The notes beneath the pieces are model-generated. The model was given only the letters and a program-made list of their open reading frames with translations. It had not been told where the DNA came from and did not search any database. 42,918 nt of DNA from Chitinophaga filiformis (lineage in GTDB: Bacteria; Bacteroidota; Bacteroidia; Chitinophagales; Chitinophagaceae): positions 1 through 42,918 of the forward strand of contig NZ_JAKIRP010000028.1 of assembly GCF_021646545.1 (NCBI RefSeq), in the 5' to 3' direction. The translations under genes and the position numbers were made by a program. Of this stretch, positions 10,106-19,755 are shown piece by piece (the stretch's first letter is position 1; every line of letters begins with the position of its first letter).

Positions 10106-11344
10106 TTAATATAACAGTCTTGCTTTGATCGTATGGTTCACTTCCCTTAGTAAGGAGAATGCTTCCTTGGACAATTTACTGTCTACATCCAATACCACGT
10201 AACCGATGGTATCGTTGGTTTTCAGGTACTGCCCCAGGATGTTGATCTTATTCTGGGATAACACCGTATTGATCTCAGACAACACACCCGGCACGTTCTG
10301 GTGAATATGCAGGATACGGTGCGTATGATCAATAGCCGGTACGCTGATAGCAGGAATGGTATGAGAACCGAAGCTGGCCCCTTTTTCCAGGTAGTTCAGC
10401 ATTTTGCTGCTCACATCCAGCCCGATGTTGTGCTGTGCTTCCTCTGTGCTTCCTCCGATGTGCGGCGTCAGGATGACGTTAGGCAGCTTTTGCAGTGGCG
10501 TCGAGAAGGCAGCGCCATTCTTTTCCGGCTCCACAGGGAATACGTCAATAGCAGCTCCTGACAGGTGTCCACTGGTCAACGCATCTTTCAGGTCGTTCAG
10601 CTCCACTACCTCGCCGCGGGCGTAGTTGATGAAGATCGCACCTTTCTTGGTGTATTTCAGCGTCTCTTTGTTGATCATATTGGCAGTGGTCTTGGTGGAC
10701 GGCACGTGCAGGGATATGATATCCGCCATTTCGAACAGCGACTCCAGGCTGCGGATCTGTACCGCATTACCCAGTGGCAGTTTGGTTTCCACATCATAGT
10801 AGAACACGTTCATACCCATGGCTTCTGCCAGTACGCTCACCTGGCTGCCGATGTTACCGTAGCCCACAATACCCAGCGACTTGCCACGCAGTTCGTAACT
10901 ACCTTTAGCCTCTTTCATCCACACACCCTCATGTGCCGCTGTATTCTTGTCTGGTATACGGCGTATCAGCATAATGGACAGGCCGATCACCAGTTCCGCT
11001 ACAGAGCGGGTATTTGAATAAGGTGCATTGAACACTGCTACCCCCATCTCACGGGCGCTCTTCAGGTCTACCTGGTTGGTGCCGATACAGAAGCAGCCAA
11101 TTGCCTGCAGCTTATGAGCGGCCTCCAGTACTTTCCTTGTGATCTGGGTCTTGGAACGGATCCCCAGCAGATGAACATCTTTTACTTCACGGATCAGATC
11201 TTCTTCGCCCAATGCCCCCGACAGTCGTTTTACATTAGCATATCCTGCCGATGTAAATTCCGCCACTGCGGCATCGCTGATATTCTCCAACAATAAAATA
11301 TTGATCTTCTCCTTCGGATAACTTGTCAACTTTTGCTGATCCAT
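10106..11344 (-). CDS. serA: D-3-phosphoglycerate dehydrogenase
   Basis: A 412-residue enzyme, close in length to E. coli SerA. It oxidises 3-phosphoglycerate to 3-phosphohydroxypyruvate with NAD, the first step of serine synthesis in the cytoplasm. Visible features are the NAD-binding GYGNIG at 161-166, the catalytic arginine in NYARGE (R243), a glutamate in the VEPE segment (near 272) and the catalytic histidine in TPHIGGST (H295). A C-terminal ACT domain (about 340-412) in this family senses serine. The ATG at 11344 gives the family N-terminus and lies about 66 bp downstream of a strong promoter. The gene appears to be transcribed alone and shares a terminator with the convergent ThuA gene. 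Confidence 0.95.
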   Translation of the reverse strand: MDQQKLTSYPKEKINILLLENISDAAVAEFTSAGYANVKRLSGALGEEDLIREVKDVHLLGIRSKTQITRKVLEAAHKLQAIGCFCIGTNQVDLKSAREMGVAVFNAPYSNTRSVAELVIGLSIMLIRRIPDKNTAAHEGVWMKEAKGSYELRGKSLGIVGYGNIGSQVSVLAEAMGMNVFYYDVETKLPLGNAVQIRSLESLFEMADIISLHVPSTKTTANMINKETLKYTKKGAIFINYARGEVVELNDLKDALTSGHLSGAAIDVFPVEPEKNGAAFSTPLQKLPNVILTPHIGGSTEEAQHNIGLDVSSKMLNYLEKGASFGSHTIPAISVPAIDHTHRILHIHQNVPGVLSEINTVLSQNKINILGQYLKTNDTIGYVVLDVDSKLSKEAFSLLREVNHTIKARLLY

Positions 11345-11363
11345 GATTTTATTTTATGTGTTA

Positions 11364-11384
11364 CCAATTGCAATAAACAATTGG
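11364..11384 (-). promoter_or_regulatory. Inverted repeat in the serA 5' leader
   Basis: CCAATTG and CAATTGG form a 7-bp stem around a 7-base loop, between the predicted transcription start (about 11410) and the serA start codon. It could be an operator or an RNA hairpin; no regulator is known from the sequence. Confidence 0.4.
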
Positions 11385-11416
11385 CTTAATAATTGTTATA
11401 TGGCCAAACGAAGGCA

Positions 11417-11447
11417 CAAACCTAAAAGATGTTAAGCAATTATCAAA
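11417..11447 (-). promoter_or_regulatory. Bacteroidota-type promoter of serA
   Basis: Read on the minus strand, TTTG (11447-11444) is followed after 19 bp by TAGGTTTG (11424-11417). This is a full match to the Bacteroidota consensus of a TTTG/TTG element, about 19 bp, then TAnnTTTG. Transcription would start near 11410. Confidence 0.65.
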
Positions 11448-11564
11448 CAGTCGGTCCTTCAAATTTGATTTCGTCAAAAATTATATCACATTTGGCCTTT
11501 TTTGACCGTTTTAGAGGTTTAAATCTTAAAATACCTTTAAAATCGGATTTTCAGGACTGTTTTT

Positions 11565-11596
11565 TTTGTGTAACAGATCATTAGGGCCTAATTTTA
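11565..11596 (+). promoter_or_regulatory. Candidate promoter of the serine-hydrolase lipoprotein gene
   Basis: TTTG at 11565-11568 and TAATTTTA at 11589-11596 are separated by 20 bp. The second box differs from TAnnTTTG only at its last base. The predicted transcript would start about 40 bases before the ATG at 11643. Confidence 0.4.
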
Positions 11597-11642
11597 GCGC
11601 CTTTAAAATTAAGCAGAAACAGAACAGAGTCTAACTAGCAGA

Positions 11643-12830
11643 ATGAAAGCAGCTTATATTGTATTGACCATCTCAGGTATTGCTTTATATGCCATTACCG
11701 CATGCCAGAGTAATGCGGCTAATAGCTATCGTAAATCCAAAACAACAGACACTCCCCGGGCTGAAGTATTGAGCGAAGCAGCGCTCGCCGTTCTTAACTC
11801 ATCCGTAACCAAGGCACAACAGACAGAACTGACAGCTTTTTATCAGAATCTCGTCCGATCCGGCTTCAATGGCGCCATGCTGGTGGCAAAAAAAGGTGTG
11901 GTGATATTCGAACGCTACCACGGTCTTGAGAACTACCGGAACAAAAAGTCAGCATTGAACGATAGTTCTTCCTTCCAGCTGGCATCCGTGTCCAAGACCT
12001 TTACAGCTATGGGCATTCTCTACCTGATGGAGAAACAGCAACTCAGTCTGACAGATTCCGTACAGAAATATTATCCGCAATTTCCATATAAAGGTATTAC
12101 GATCCAGATGCTACTGTCTCACCGCAGTGGCCTGCCCAACTACCTCTACTTCTGCGATAGCATCTGGCCCGACAAGGACAGGTTTCTCTCCAATGACGAT
12201 GTGATCCAGCTGATGATCAAACACCGTCCGCGTCTGCAACATACTCCCAACACGCATTTCCAGTATTGTAACACCAACTATATGCTGCTGGGATCCGTTA
12301 TCGAAAAGGTAAGCGGACAGAAGTATGCCGACTTCATGCAAAAGACCTTTTTTAGTCCCCTGGGCATGACCAATACCTTTGTGTACGCCCCTGCTACAGC
12401 CGTACGTCCTCATCAGACCGCCAGTCATAAATACAATGGCCAGCTGGAGCCCGATACATATTTCGATGGTGTGGTAGGCGACAAAGGCATCTACAGTACT
12501 GCCAGAGATATGCTCAAATGGGACCAGGCGCTTTACAGCGGCGAGCTGTTCACGGAAGAAACCATCAAAGCAGCCTACACTCCTTACAGTCATGAGAAAC
12601 CAGGCATCCGCAATTACGGCCTAGGCTGGAGATTACTGGTCAATCCGGACAGCAGCGAAATAGTGTATCACAATGGCTGGTGGCATGGCAACAATACAGT
12701 ATTCAACCGTATTATTAAAGATACTTCTACCATCATCATCCTGGGTAACAAATATAATCGCAACATCTACCGTGCAGTAAAACCGATCAGCGCCATCCTG
12801 GGGCATGGCACTGAGGATGGGGAAGAATAA
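11643..12830 (+). CDS. Serine hydrolase lipoprotein, class C beta-lactamase / D-alanyl-D-alanine carboxypeptidase fold
   Basis: A 395-residue protein with a lipoprotein signal (lipobox ITAC, lipidated C21), so it is probably anchored in an outer-cell membrane and faces the periplasm or surface. The beta-lactamase-family core (PF00144) is complete: S115-x-x-K118 (SVSK), the Y208-C-N210 tyrosine motif and the H343-N-G345 triad in place of KTG. HNG is common in esterases and peptidases of this family, so hydrolysis of a peptide or ester is more likely than true beta-lactam resistance. The stop codon abuts the stop of the convergent transporter gene with no intervening base. Substrate unknown. 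Confidence 0.88.
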   Translation: MKAAYIVLTISGIALYAITACQSNAANSYRKSKTTDTPRAEVLSEAALAVLNSSVTKAQQTELTAFYQNLVRSGFNGAMLVAKKGVVIFERYHGLENYRNKKSALNDSSSFQLASVSKTFTAMGILYLMEKQQLSLTDSVQKYYPQFPYKGITIQMLLSHRSGLPNYLYFCDSIWPDKDRFLSNDDVIQLMIKHRPRLQHTPNTHFQYCNTNYMLLGSVIEKVSGQKYADFMQKTFFSPLGMTNTFVYAPATAVRPHQTASHKYNGQLEPDTYFDGVVGDKGIYSTARDMLKWDQALYSGELFTEETIKAAYTPYSHEKPGIRNYGLGWRLLVNPDSSEIVYHNGWWHGNNTVFNRIIKDTSTIIILGNKYNRNIYRAVKPISAILGHGTEDGEE

Positions 12831-13811
12831 TTATTCACCGTGTTTCCGGTTAGGTAACACATTCTCTCTTGTCCACCCGATCAGTCCTGTAAATTTATCC
12901 TGTCTTACCGGGCAGTCTGTCAGCTGACAATAATGACAGCAGAGCGGGATACAGGGGTCTGTATGTATAAAGAATTCGACTTCTCCGGACGAAAATTCAC
13001 CATTTACCAGTCGCTCCAGCGCTTTTAACTCGTCATGCGCATCGCTGAGCTCCAGGTAATAAGGCAGGGTCAGATGACAGTCTATATGATAGTTATTTCC
13101 ATATTGCTGTACTCTCATATTGTGTATGTCGATCCAGTTAGCGCGTCTGTGAGCACTCAGGATGGCTATCACCCTGTCCACTACACGCATATCTGTTTCA
13201 TCCATCAGACCTGAAATAGAGGTTCTCAGCAACTGATACCCTTTCCGTAAGATCAGCACGCCCATCAGCAATGATGCCAGCGGATCTATCCATTGCCAGC
13301 CGGTTACATGGATCAGCAACAGGGCGGCTATCAGTCCCACACTACTGTACACATCTGTCATAATGTGCTGGCCATTTCCGGAGATGGTCAGTGAAGACAA
13401 TTTTTTACCCTCCCGCACCAGGAATACTCCCAATACCAGGTTGGCCAGCGTGGTACCTGCCACCAGCCATAGGCCTTTGTCCAGTTTGTCAAGTGATGTC
13501 GGATCGAAGAAATACTGTGCTGTCTTGAAAAGAATAAGCAGGCCGGCAATAAAGATCATGGCCCCCTCAAAACCGATAGAGAAAAACTCTACTTTTCCAT
13601 GTCCGTAAGGATGATTCTGATCCTTTGGCTTCCCCGTCAGGTAAATGCTGTAGCAGGCAAAAGCGCCGGCAACGACGTTAATAATGGATTCGAGGGCGTC
13701 AGATAGAATAGCGACAGAATTGGTCACGTACCATGCCGCGAATTTGGTTCCCGTCAGAATAAAACTGACGATGAGTGATACCAGTATAACGCGTAATTCT
13801 CTTCTCTGCAA
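12831..13811 (-). CDS. Cation diffusion facilitator family metal transporter with cysteine-rich tail
   Basis: A 326-residue inner-membrane metal/proton antiporter of the CDF family (E. coli FieF type). About five or six membrane segments occupy residues 8-190. The family metal site is visible as D38 in the SDALES segment of helix 2 and H149-x-x-x-D153 in helix 5 (spacing as in FieF H153/D157). The soluble C-terminal dimerisation domain follows. The tail holds six cysteines in a tight cluster (HTDPCIPLCCHYC and LTDCPV), which may bind metal. The only start before an upstream in-frame stop is TTG at 13811; no ATG or GTG exists between. The ion is probably zinc, iron or similar and cannot be decided from sequence. 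Confidence 0.9.
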   Translation of the reverse strand: MQRRELRVILVSLIVSFILTGTKFAAWYVTNSVAILSDALESIINVVAGAFACYSIYLTGKPKDQNHPYGHGKVEFFSIGFEGAMIFIAGLLILFKTAQYFFDPTSLDKLDKGLWLVAGTTLANLVLGVFLVREGKKLSSLTISGNGQHIMTDVYSSVGLIAALLLIHVTGWQWIDPLASLLMGVLILRKGYQLLRTSISGLMDETDMRVVDRVIAILSAHRRANWIDIHNMRVQQYGNNYHIDCHLTLPYYLELSDAHDELKALERLVNGEFSSGEVEFFIHTDPCIPLCCHYCQLTDCPVRQDKFTGLIGWTRENVLPNRKHGE

Positions 13812-13988
13812 AACGTGATGGATTGATCCACAAAGAAAAGGAAAATATTGCGTAAGTTAGTAGAGGGTTCTGTGACTGACAACTGTATGTAGAATTGCGT
13901 TGATTTATCCTTAGTAAGTAATAATCCTGAGTATTATAGTGTAATCGTTTTTCTTTCAGCTCCTTGATGGGCAACCAAAATCTGTAGT

Positions 13989-16900
13989 ATGTACATTTTA
14001 AACCCAAAAGCAAAGTGGTTATGCCTGCTTGTATGCAGTGCATTCTGCGAAATCCATGCAAACGCCTCTCCCCTGACCAGTAAAGCTGTCTCACCAGACA
14101 GTTACGGATCATTCCAGCAACAGCAGCCTGCCACGGAAACTGTTACCGGTATTGTTCGCGTATACGGTAAGAGCGGGCGTCCCGAGGCCATTCCCGGCAT
14201 CAATGTAATTGAAAAAGGCACCGTCAACGGCACTGTTACCGATGCCGCCGGCGCCTATACGTTACGGGTGAAAAAGGGCGCTACCCTTACCTTTTCCATG
14301 GTCGGATATAAGTCCCGGGAATTGCGGGTTTCGGCCGCCACACCGGTCAATCTCATCCTGGAGGAAGACATCAGCGCTCTGAAAGAAGTGGTGGTGACCG
14401 GGTACCAGACCATTGACCGTAAACTCTTTACCGGCGCCGCTGCCAGCGTCAAAGCCTCCGACGTTAAACGTGATGGTATTACTGATGCCAGCCGTATGCT
14501 GGAAGGTCAGGTGGCAGGTGTAAGTGTACAGAACGTATCCGGTACCTTTGGTGCTGCACCTAAGATCCGCGTGCGTGGGGCTACCTCCATTACCGGCGAC
14601 AATAAACCGCTCTGGGTGGTGGATGGTGTTGTACTGGAAGATGTGATCAATGTTTCCAACGAGCAGCTTTCCACCGGTAACCCTGCTACCCTGCTGGGTT
14701 CTTCTGTGGCAGGACTGAACCCCGACGATATCGAGAGTTTCCAGATCCTGAAAGATGCCGCCGCTACCTCACTCTATGGTGCCCGCGCTATGAACGGCGT
14801 AGTGGTGATCACTACCAAAAAAGGAAAGGTCGGCAAACCTGTTATCTCCTATACCGGCAACTTCTCAACTTATCTCAAGCCTACCTACGACCAGTTCGAC
14901 ATCATGAAGTCTGACGACCAGATGGCGTTCTATAATGAACTGTCCCTGAAGGGCTGGCTGAACCACTCCGATGCCACCCGTGCAGAGAATGGCGGCGTCT
15001 ATACCAAGATGTACAATCTCATTGACACCTATAATGCCACCAACGGCCAGTTCGGCTTGTACAACAGCCCCGAGTCCAAACGCCAGTTCCTGGAAAGATA
15101 CGCGAAGGCCAATACCAACTGGTTCGATGTACTGTTCCGCAATTCTTTTATGCAGGAACATTCCCTGAGCGTGTCCTCCGGTACAGATAAATCACAGCTC
15201 TACGTATCCACCAGCTTCCTGCAGGACCAGGGCTGGACGATAGCAGATAAACTGAAGCGCTTTACCGGCAACGTAAGGGCCAATTACAATATCAGCGACA
15301 AAGTATCATTTGGATTCATCACACAGGCCGTGATCCGCGACCAGCGGGTGGCGGGTACGCTGAACAGGAACAGCAATCCTGTTACCGGGCAGTTCGACCG
15401 CGATTTTGACATCAATCCTTACAGCTACGCACTCAATACCAGCCGCGCGCTCACCGCATATGACGAAAGCGGCAAGCTGGAATATTTTACACGCAACTTC
15501 GCCCCTTTCAATATTGTAAATGAGCAACGCAACAACAACATCGACCTCAGTCAGCTCGATATTAAACTACAAGGCGATTTCTCCTATAAGGTCCTGAAGA
15601 ACCTGAAATATACATTCCTGGGCAACATTCGTTATGTAAAGTCCTCCCAGGAACACAAGATCAGGGAAAACTCCAATATGCCCCAGGCCTACCGGGCAGC
15701 CGGCGATGCCACCATCCGGGACAGGAACCGCTTCCTTTACCGCAATCCTGATGATCCGGAGGCAGAACCTGTGGTAGTATTGCCTTATGGCGGTATTTAT
15801 ACTACGGAGGATGATTACCTGGTGAGCTATTACTTCCGCAATACAGTAGAGTTCAGCAAGAACTGGAATGACATTCACCTCATCAACTTCCTCGGAGCAC
15901 AGGAATTGCGCTATGCCAACCGGCAGAACAGGCAATTCGATGGTTATGGCTACCAGTTTGACAAAGGCGGCGTGCCCTTCATAGATCCGAATATTATCAA
16001 GCAGAATGTTGAAAATAACTTCAACTACTACAGCATGGGCATGAACTATGACCGCTACCTGGCATATCTGGCCAATGCTGCCTATTCCTATAAAGGGAAA
16101 TATAACTTTAACGCGAGCATCCGCTATGACGGGTCGAACCTGCTGGGGGAATCCCGTACAGCACGCTGGCTGCCTACCTGGAATGTAAGCGGTTCGTGGA
16201 ACGTGGACACGGAAGATTTTATGCGGGGACAGAACACCGTCAACAGGCTCACACTGAGAGCCACCTACGGTCTTACAGGCAGTATGGGTAATGCGCGGAA
16301 CTCAAGTGTAGTATTGCAGAACCGCAGCACCGACCGCCCTTATCTTTCCGAAATAGAATCTTCCATCTACATACAGAGCCTGGAAAACTCTGAGCTGACA
16401 TGGGAGAAACAATACGAAGCCAACGTCGGTATTGACGCAGGTCTGTTCCAGGATAAACTAAGCATTACCGTGGATGGTTATCTCCGTAAGGGCTTTGACC
16501 TGATAGGCCCTATCCGTACCTCCGGTATTGGCGGCGAGAGCATCAAGATCGCTAACTATGGGGACATGAAGTCGCACGGGGTAGAAGCAACCATCGGTTA
16601 TAATATCGTCAATGAAAGCAAATGGGGATTGCGCACCCAGCTGACCCTGGGTTATAACAAAGGGGAAATCACCAACCTGCAGAACATTCCTATCATCTGG
16701 GACCTCGTGGTGGCAGAAGGCGGAGCTACTGTCGGTCATCCGGTACGGGGGCTTTATTCCATACCGTTTGAAGGCCTGAACCCCAAAGATGGTACCCCGC
16801 TATTTACCAACCAGGATGGTATCAAAAGTGGCAATGTATATCTGCAGAGCCCTAAGGTAGAAAACCTGGTGTACAACGGCCCGGTAGATCCAACGTTGAC

Positions 16901-17402
16901 AGGAGGCTGGTACAACAGCCTTCGTTACAGCAACTTTGCGCTCTCTGCCCTGGTGACCTACAGCACGGGTAACAAGATCCGGCTGAATCCCGGCTTCAAA
17001 CAGATCTACTCCGATCTGGACGCCAGCTCGAACGACTTCCTGAACCGCTGGACATTACCTGGTGATGAGAACCGTACCGACGTGCCTTCTGTGATGGATA
17101 AGCTTAGCCAGTCCCTGCTGAATGGCGCCACCCCTTACAACAACTACAACTACTCTACCGCCCGCGTGGCTGATGGAGATTTTGTAAGGCTGAAACAGGT
17201 ATCACTGTCCTACAATCTGCCGCCGAGAATGATACGCCGTGCGGGCTTTAACAATCTGTCTGTCAGCCTGGTAGCCAACAACGTCTGGCTGATCTATTCA
17301 GATGACCGTTTGAATGGCCAGGACCCGGAATTCTTCAATTCAGGTGGTGTAGCCCTGCCTATACCAAGACAGTTCACATTCTCTCTGAAAGCAGGTTTAT
17401 AA
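13989..17402 (+). CDS. SusC/RagA-family TonB-dependent outer-membrane transporter
   Basis: An 1137-residue outer-membrane importer. A signal peptide covers about residues 1-26. A carboxypeptidase-D-regulatory-like domain follows (about 51-118, with GTVTDAAGAYTL and MVGYKS). Next comes the TonB-dependent plug (about 135-275), with the TonB-box-like EVVVTGYQ, the RVRGATSI and DGV segments and the SusC-signature motif SLYGARAMNGVV. The remainder is the 22-strand barrel. There is no N-terminal STN domain, so it should not signal to an anti-sigma factor, which fits the absence of a FecR/sigma pair nearby. It is the first gene of a four-gene operon; SusD starts 16 bases after its stop. The imported substrate is not clear. 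Confidence 0.95.
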   Translation: MYILNPKAKWLCLLVCSAFCEIHANASPLTSKAVSPDSYGSFQQQQPATETVTGIVRVYGKSGRPEAIPGINVIEKGTVNGTVTDAAGAYTLRVKKGATLTFSMVGYKSRELRVSAATPVNLILEEDISALKEVVVTGYQTIDRKLFTGAAASVKASDVKRDGITDASRMLEGQVAGVSVQNVSGTFGAAPKIRVRGATSITGDNKPLWVVDGVVLEDVINVSNEQLSTGNPATLLGSSVAGLNPDDIESFQILKDAAATSLYGARAMNGVVVITTKKGKVGKPVISYTGNFSTYLKPTYDQFDIMKSDDQMAFYNELSLKGWLNHSDATRAENGGVYTKMYNLIDTYNATNGQFGLYNSPESKRQFLERYAKANTNWFDVLFRNSFMQEHSLSVSSGTDKSQLYVSTSFLQDQGWTIADKLKRFTGNVRANYNISDKVSFGFITQAVIRDQRVAGTLNRNSNPVTGQFDRDFDINPYSYALNTSRALTAYDESGKLEYFTRNFAPFNIVNEQRNNNIDLSQLDIKLQGDFSYKVLKNLKYTFLGNIRYVKSSQEHKIRENSNMPQAYRAAGDATIRDRNRFLYRNPDDPEAEPVVVLPYGGIYTTEDDYLVSYYFRNTVEFSKNWNDIHLINFLGAQELRYANRQNRQFDGYGYQFDKGGVPFIDPNIIKQNVENNFNYYSMGMNYDRYLAYLANAAYSYKGKYNFNASIRYDGSNLLGESRTARWLPTWNVSGSWNVDTEDFMRGQNTVNRLTLRATYGLTGSMGNARNSSVVLQNRSTDRPYLSEIESSIYIQSLENSELTWEKQYEANVGIDAGLFQDKLSITVDGYLRKGFDLIGPIRTSGIGGESIKIANYGDMKSHGVEATIGYNIVNESKWGLRTQLTLGYNKGEITNLQNIPIIWDLVVAEGGATVGHPVRGLYSIPFEGLNPKDGTPLFTNQDGIKSGNVYLQSPKVENLVYNGPVDPTLTGGWYNSLRYSNFALSALVTYSTGNKIRLNPGFKQIYSDLDASSNDFLNRWTLPGDENRTDVPSVMDKLSQSLLNGATPYNNYNYSTARVADGDFVRLKQVSLSYNLPPRMIRRAGFNNLSVSLVANNVWLIYSDDRLNGQDPEFFNSGGVALPIPRQFTFSLKAGL

Positions 17403-17418
17403 CGTAAAATACTGACAG

Positions 17419-18876
17419 ATGAAAAAGACAACCTACTATATACTTGCTGCCGCCTTACTCCTCTCAGCCGGATGTAGAAAATACCTGGAGCAGGCACCCG
17501 ACCAGCGTACCCAGCTCAATACGGTGGAAAAAGTGGCTGAGTTACTGGCTACTGCCTATCCGCAGGCAGATTATGCCACCTTTACTGAAGCAGCGTCTGA
17601 TAATGCCGCCGACAAAGGTTCCGGCGGTACCGTGAGTGAGGAGATCAATACGAACCCTTTCTTTTTCCGGGATGTAACGGAAAGGACCCAGGGCTCGCCG
17701 AACTATTACTGGAATGCCTGTTATGGGGCGATCGCCGCGGCTAACCAGGCGCTCGACGCTATCAGTAAAGCAGATAATCCGGCCGATTACGACGCTCAGA
17801 AAGGCGAGGCACTGGTAGCAAGGGCCTACAACCACTTCATGCTGGTGACCCTATTCTCCAGGATCTATGATCCCACTACTGCCAGTCAGGACCCCGGCAT
17901 TCCTTACGTCACCACCCCGGAAAAAGTGGTCAATGGTAAGTACGAAAGGAGGACCGTTGCTTATGTATACGAACAGATAGAAAAGGACCTTCTGGCCGGT
18001 ATGCCGCTGATTGACAATACCTCCTACAAGGTGCCTAAATATCATTTTAACAGAGCCGCCGCAAATGCGTTTGCCGCCCGCTTCTACCTGTATAAAAAGG
18101 ATTATCAGAAGGTGATCACTTATGCAGACAATGTATTCCCAGGCGGAAATATCAAATCAAACCTTCGCCCCTGGGTAACGGTATACAGCCAGCTGACGGG
18201 TACAGAAATGCAAGCCATTTATACAAAGGCCACCGAGACCGCCAATCTGCTGCTGGTGGAAGCACCCTCCGACTGGGCACGCTCCTACGGCTCGTACCGC
18301 TATGGGCTGAGAACAGACCTGGTATATTCCCTCTTCGTCTTCCGGAATGTAACCGGCGCCACCTGGGTACAACCGCTCTATTATTCCGGTGGCAATACGG
18401 AGAACTGGCTGATACTGAAATTCCGCGAACACTTTGTGCGCTCCAGCGCCAATGCGAATATCGGTGTTCCTTATACCATCTTCCCGCTCTTCACAGCAGA
18501 AGAAGTATTGTTTAACCGCGCAGAGGCCAATATCTACCTGGGCAACTTCACAGCAGCCAAACAGGACCTGAACGACTATGCCAGCATGCGCATTGAGAAT
18601 TACAGCACTACCTACAGGATCACGGATTCCAAACTGACAAACTATTATGGCACATCGGATCTAAAGACTGCCCTGATCAATACCGTCCTGGATTTTAAAC
18701 AGGCGGAATTCATCCAGGAAGGCATGCGCTGGTTTGATATACTACGTTACGGCATCACTGTCAGCCATACCAATGTGGCCGGTGAATCAGAAACACTCAC
18801 CCCGACTGATCCCCGCCGCTTGTTCCAGCTTCCGCAGGAAGTGAAACTGGCAGGTATTGAACTGAATCCCCGTTAA
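17419..18876 (+). CDS. SusD/RagB-family substrate-binding lipoprotein
   Basis: A 485-residue lipoprotein with lipobox SAGC (C19) that should cap the SusC barrel at the cell surface and capture the substrate. Helical TPR-like SusD features are visible: NYYWNACYGAIAAANQ, GEALVARAYNHFMLV (the conserved A-R-A-Y-N-H segment) and NRAEANIYLGN. A C-terminal segment typical of the family (FIQEGMRWFDILRYG, then DPRRLFQLPQE) is present. It lies 16 bases behind SusC and 20 bases ahead of the metallohydrolase lipoprotein, so it is co-transcribed. Confidence 0.95.
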   Translation: MKKTTYYILAAALLLSAGCRKYLEQAPDQRTQLNTVEKVAELLATAYPQADYATFTEAASDNAADKGSGGTVSEEINTNPFFFRDVTERTQGSPNYYWNACYGAIAAANQALDAISKADNPADYDAQKGEALVARAYNHFMLVTLFSRIYDPTTASQDPGIPYVTTPEKVVNGKYERRTVAYVYEQIEKDLLAGMPLIDNTSYKVPKYHFNRAAANAFAARFYLYKKDYQKVITYADNVFPGGNIKSNLRPWVTVYSQLTGTEMQAIYTKATETANLLLVEAPSDWARSYGSYRYGLRTDLVYSLFVFRNVTGATWVQPLYYSGGNTENWLILKFREHFVRSSANANIGVPYTIFPLFTAEEVLFNRAEANIYLGNFTAAKQDLNDYASMRIENYSTTYRITDSKLTNYYGTSDLKTALINTVLDFKQAEFIQEGMRWFDILRYGITVSHTNVAGESETLTPTDPRRLFQLPQEVKLAGIELNPR

Positions 18877-18896
18877 TCCGCTTAAATTAATTGACT

Positions 18897-19745
18897 ATGA
18901 AACAAATGCATATAAAATTGTTACTGGCCTTTGTCTTCCTTAGTAGCCTCCTGGCCTGCTCTAAGGACGATAGCATTGATAGTGTAAACATTCCGGGGCT
19001 GGGCGGCGAGACCTGGGAAAAAGGCCCGATCGATTTCTGGCTGGATTCCGTCTTTACCCGTCCGTACAACATTGAAGTGAAATACCGTTTCGAACGGTAT
19101 GAACTGGCGCTGGACAAAACACTGGTACCTGTGAAGGAAGAAAATGTGGAGCCGGTGATGTCTACCATCCTGAAGACCTGGGCAGCACCTTATATTGCTT
19201 CAGCCGGGGAAACCTTCTTTAAAACCTATTGCCAGAAGCAGTTTGTACTGGTAGGCAGTCCGCAGTTCAACTCCAACAATACCATCACCCTGGGTACAGC
19301 GGAAGGTGGCCGCAAGATCGTGCTGTTCTGGCTCAACGATTTTGTTATCACTGACAAGCCATTTGTGCGGGAAATGCTCCATACCATCCACCACGAGTTT
19401 GCACACATCCTGCATCAGACCATCTTATACCCTGTGGAGTATAAACGCATTTCCACCGGTTATACCGGTAGCTGGAATGACTATACGCTGGGCGAAGCGC
19501 TGGAAAGAGGGTTTATCACGCAGTATGCCCGTAGTGCGCCGGACGAAGACTTTGTAGAAATGATAGCTACTATGCTGGTAGAAGGCAAAAGAGGATATGA
19601 CGCCATTGTCGCATCGGCTCCTGCTGATGCCCAGGCCAAGTTCCGGCAGAAGGAAGAGATTATCGTCCGGTATTTCAAAGAGAACTGGAACATTGAGTTC
19701 TACAGTCTCCAGACACGGGTACAGGACGCAATTGATCATTTGTAA
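18897..19745 (+). CDS. Substrate import-associated zinc metallohydrolase lipoprotein (HExxH)
   Basis: A 282-residue lipoprotein (lipobox LLAC, C21). The zinc-protease signature HEFAH is at about 166-170, preceded by MLHTIHH. The family (putative zinc-binding metallopeptidase, TIGR04549-like) is repeatedly found beside SusC/SusD pairs, as here. It probably processes a peptide or other polymer at the cell surface before import. The start is placed at ATG 18897, rather than the TTG six bases upstream, because it puts the hydrophobic segment at the N-terminus. Its stop lies 10 bases before the DUF4302 gene. The third zinc ligand could not be assigned with confidence. Confidence 0.85.
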   Translation: MKQMHIKLLLAFVFLSSLLACSKDDSIDSVNIPGLGGETWEKGPIDFWLDSVFTRPYNIEVKYRFERYELALDKTLVPVKEENVEPVMSTILKTWAAPYIASAGETFFKTYCQKQFVLVGSPQFNSNNTITLGTAEGGRKIVLFWLNDFVITDKPFVREMLHTIHHEFAHILHQTILYPVEYKRISTGYTGSWNDYTLGEALERGFITQYARSAPDEDFVEMIATMLVEGKRGYDAIVASAPADAQAKFRQKEEIIVRYFKENWNIEFYSLQTRVQDAIDHL

Positions 19746-19755
19746 AACAGGAAAC

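Noticed and set aside
11509..11522. 14-base match GTTTTAGAGGTTTA shared with the trhO upstream region (minus strand, about 35483-35496)
   Set aside because: In AT-rich DNA several 14-base matches are expected by chance in a window this size.
11429..11580. A 48-codon frame in the serA upstream region
   Set aside because: AT-rich, overlaps the serA promoter, no ribosome-binding or domain evidence; likely chance.
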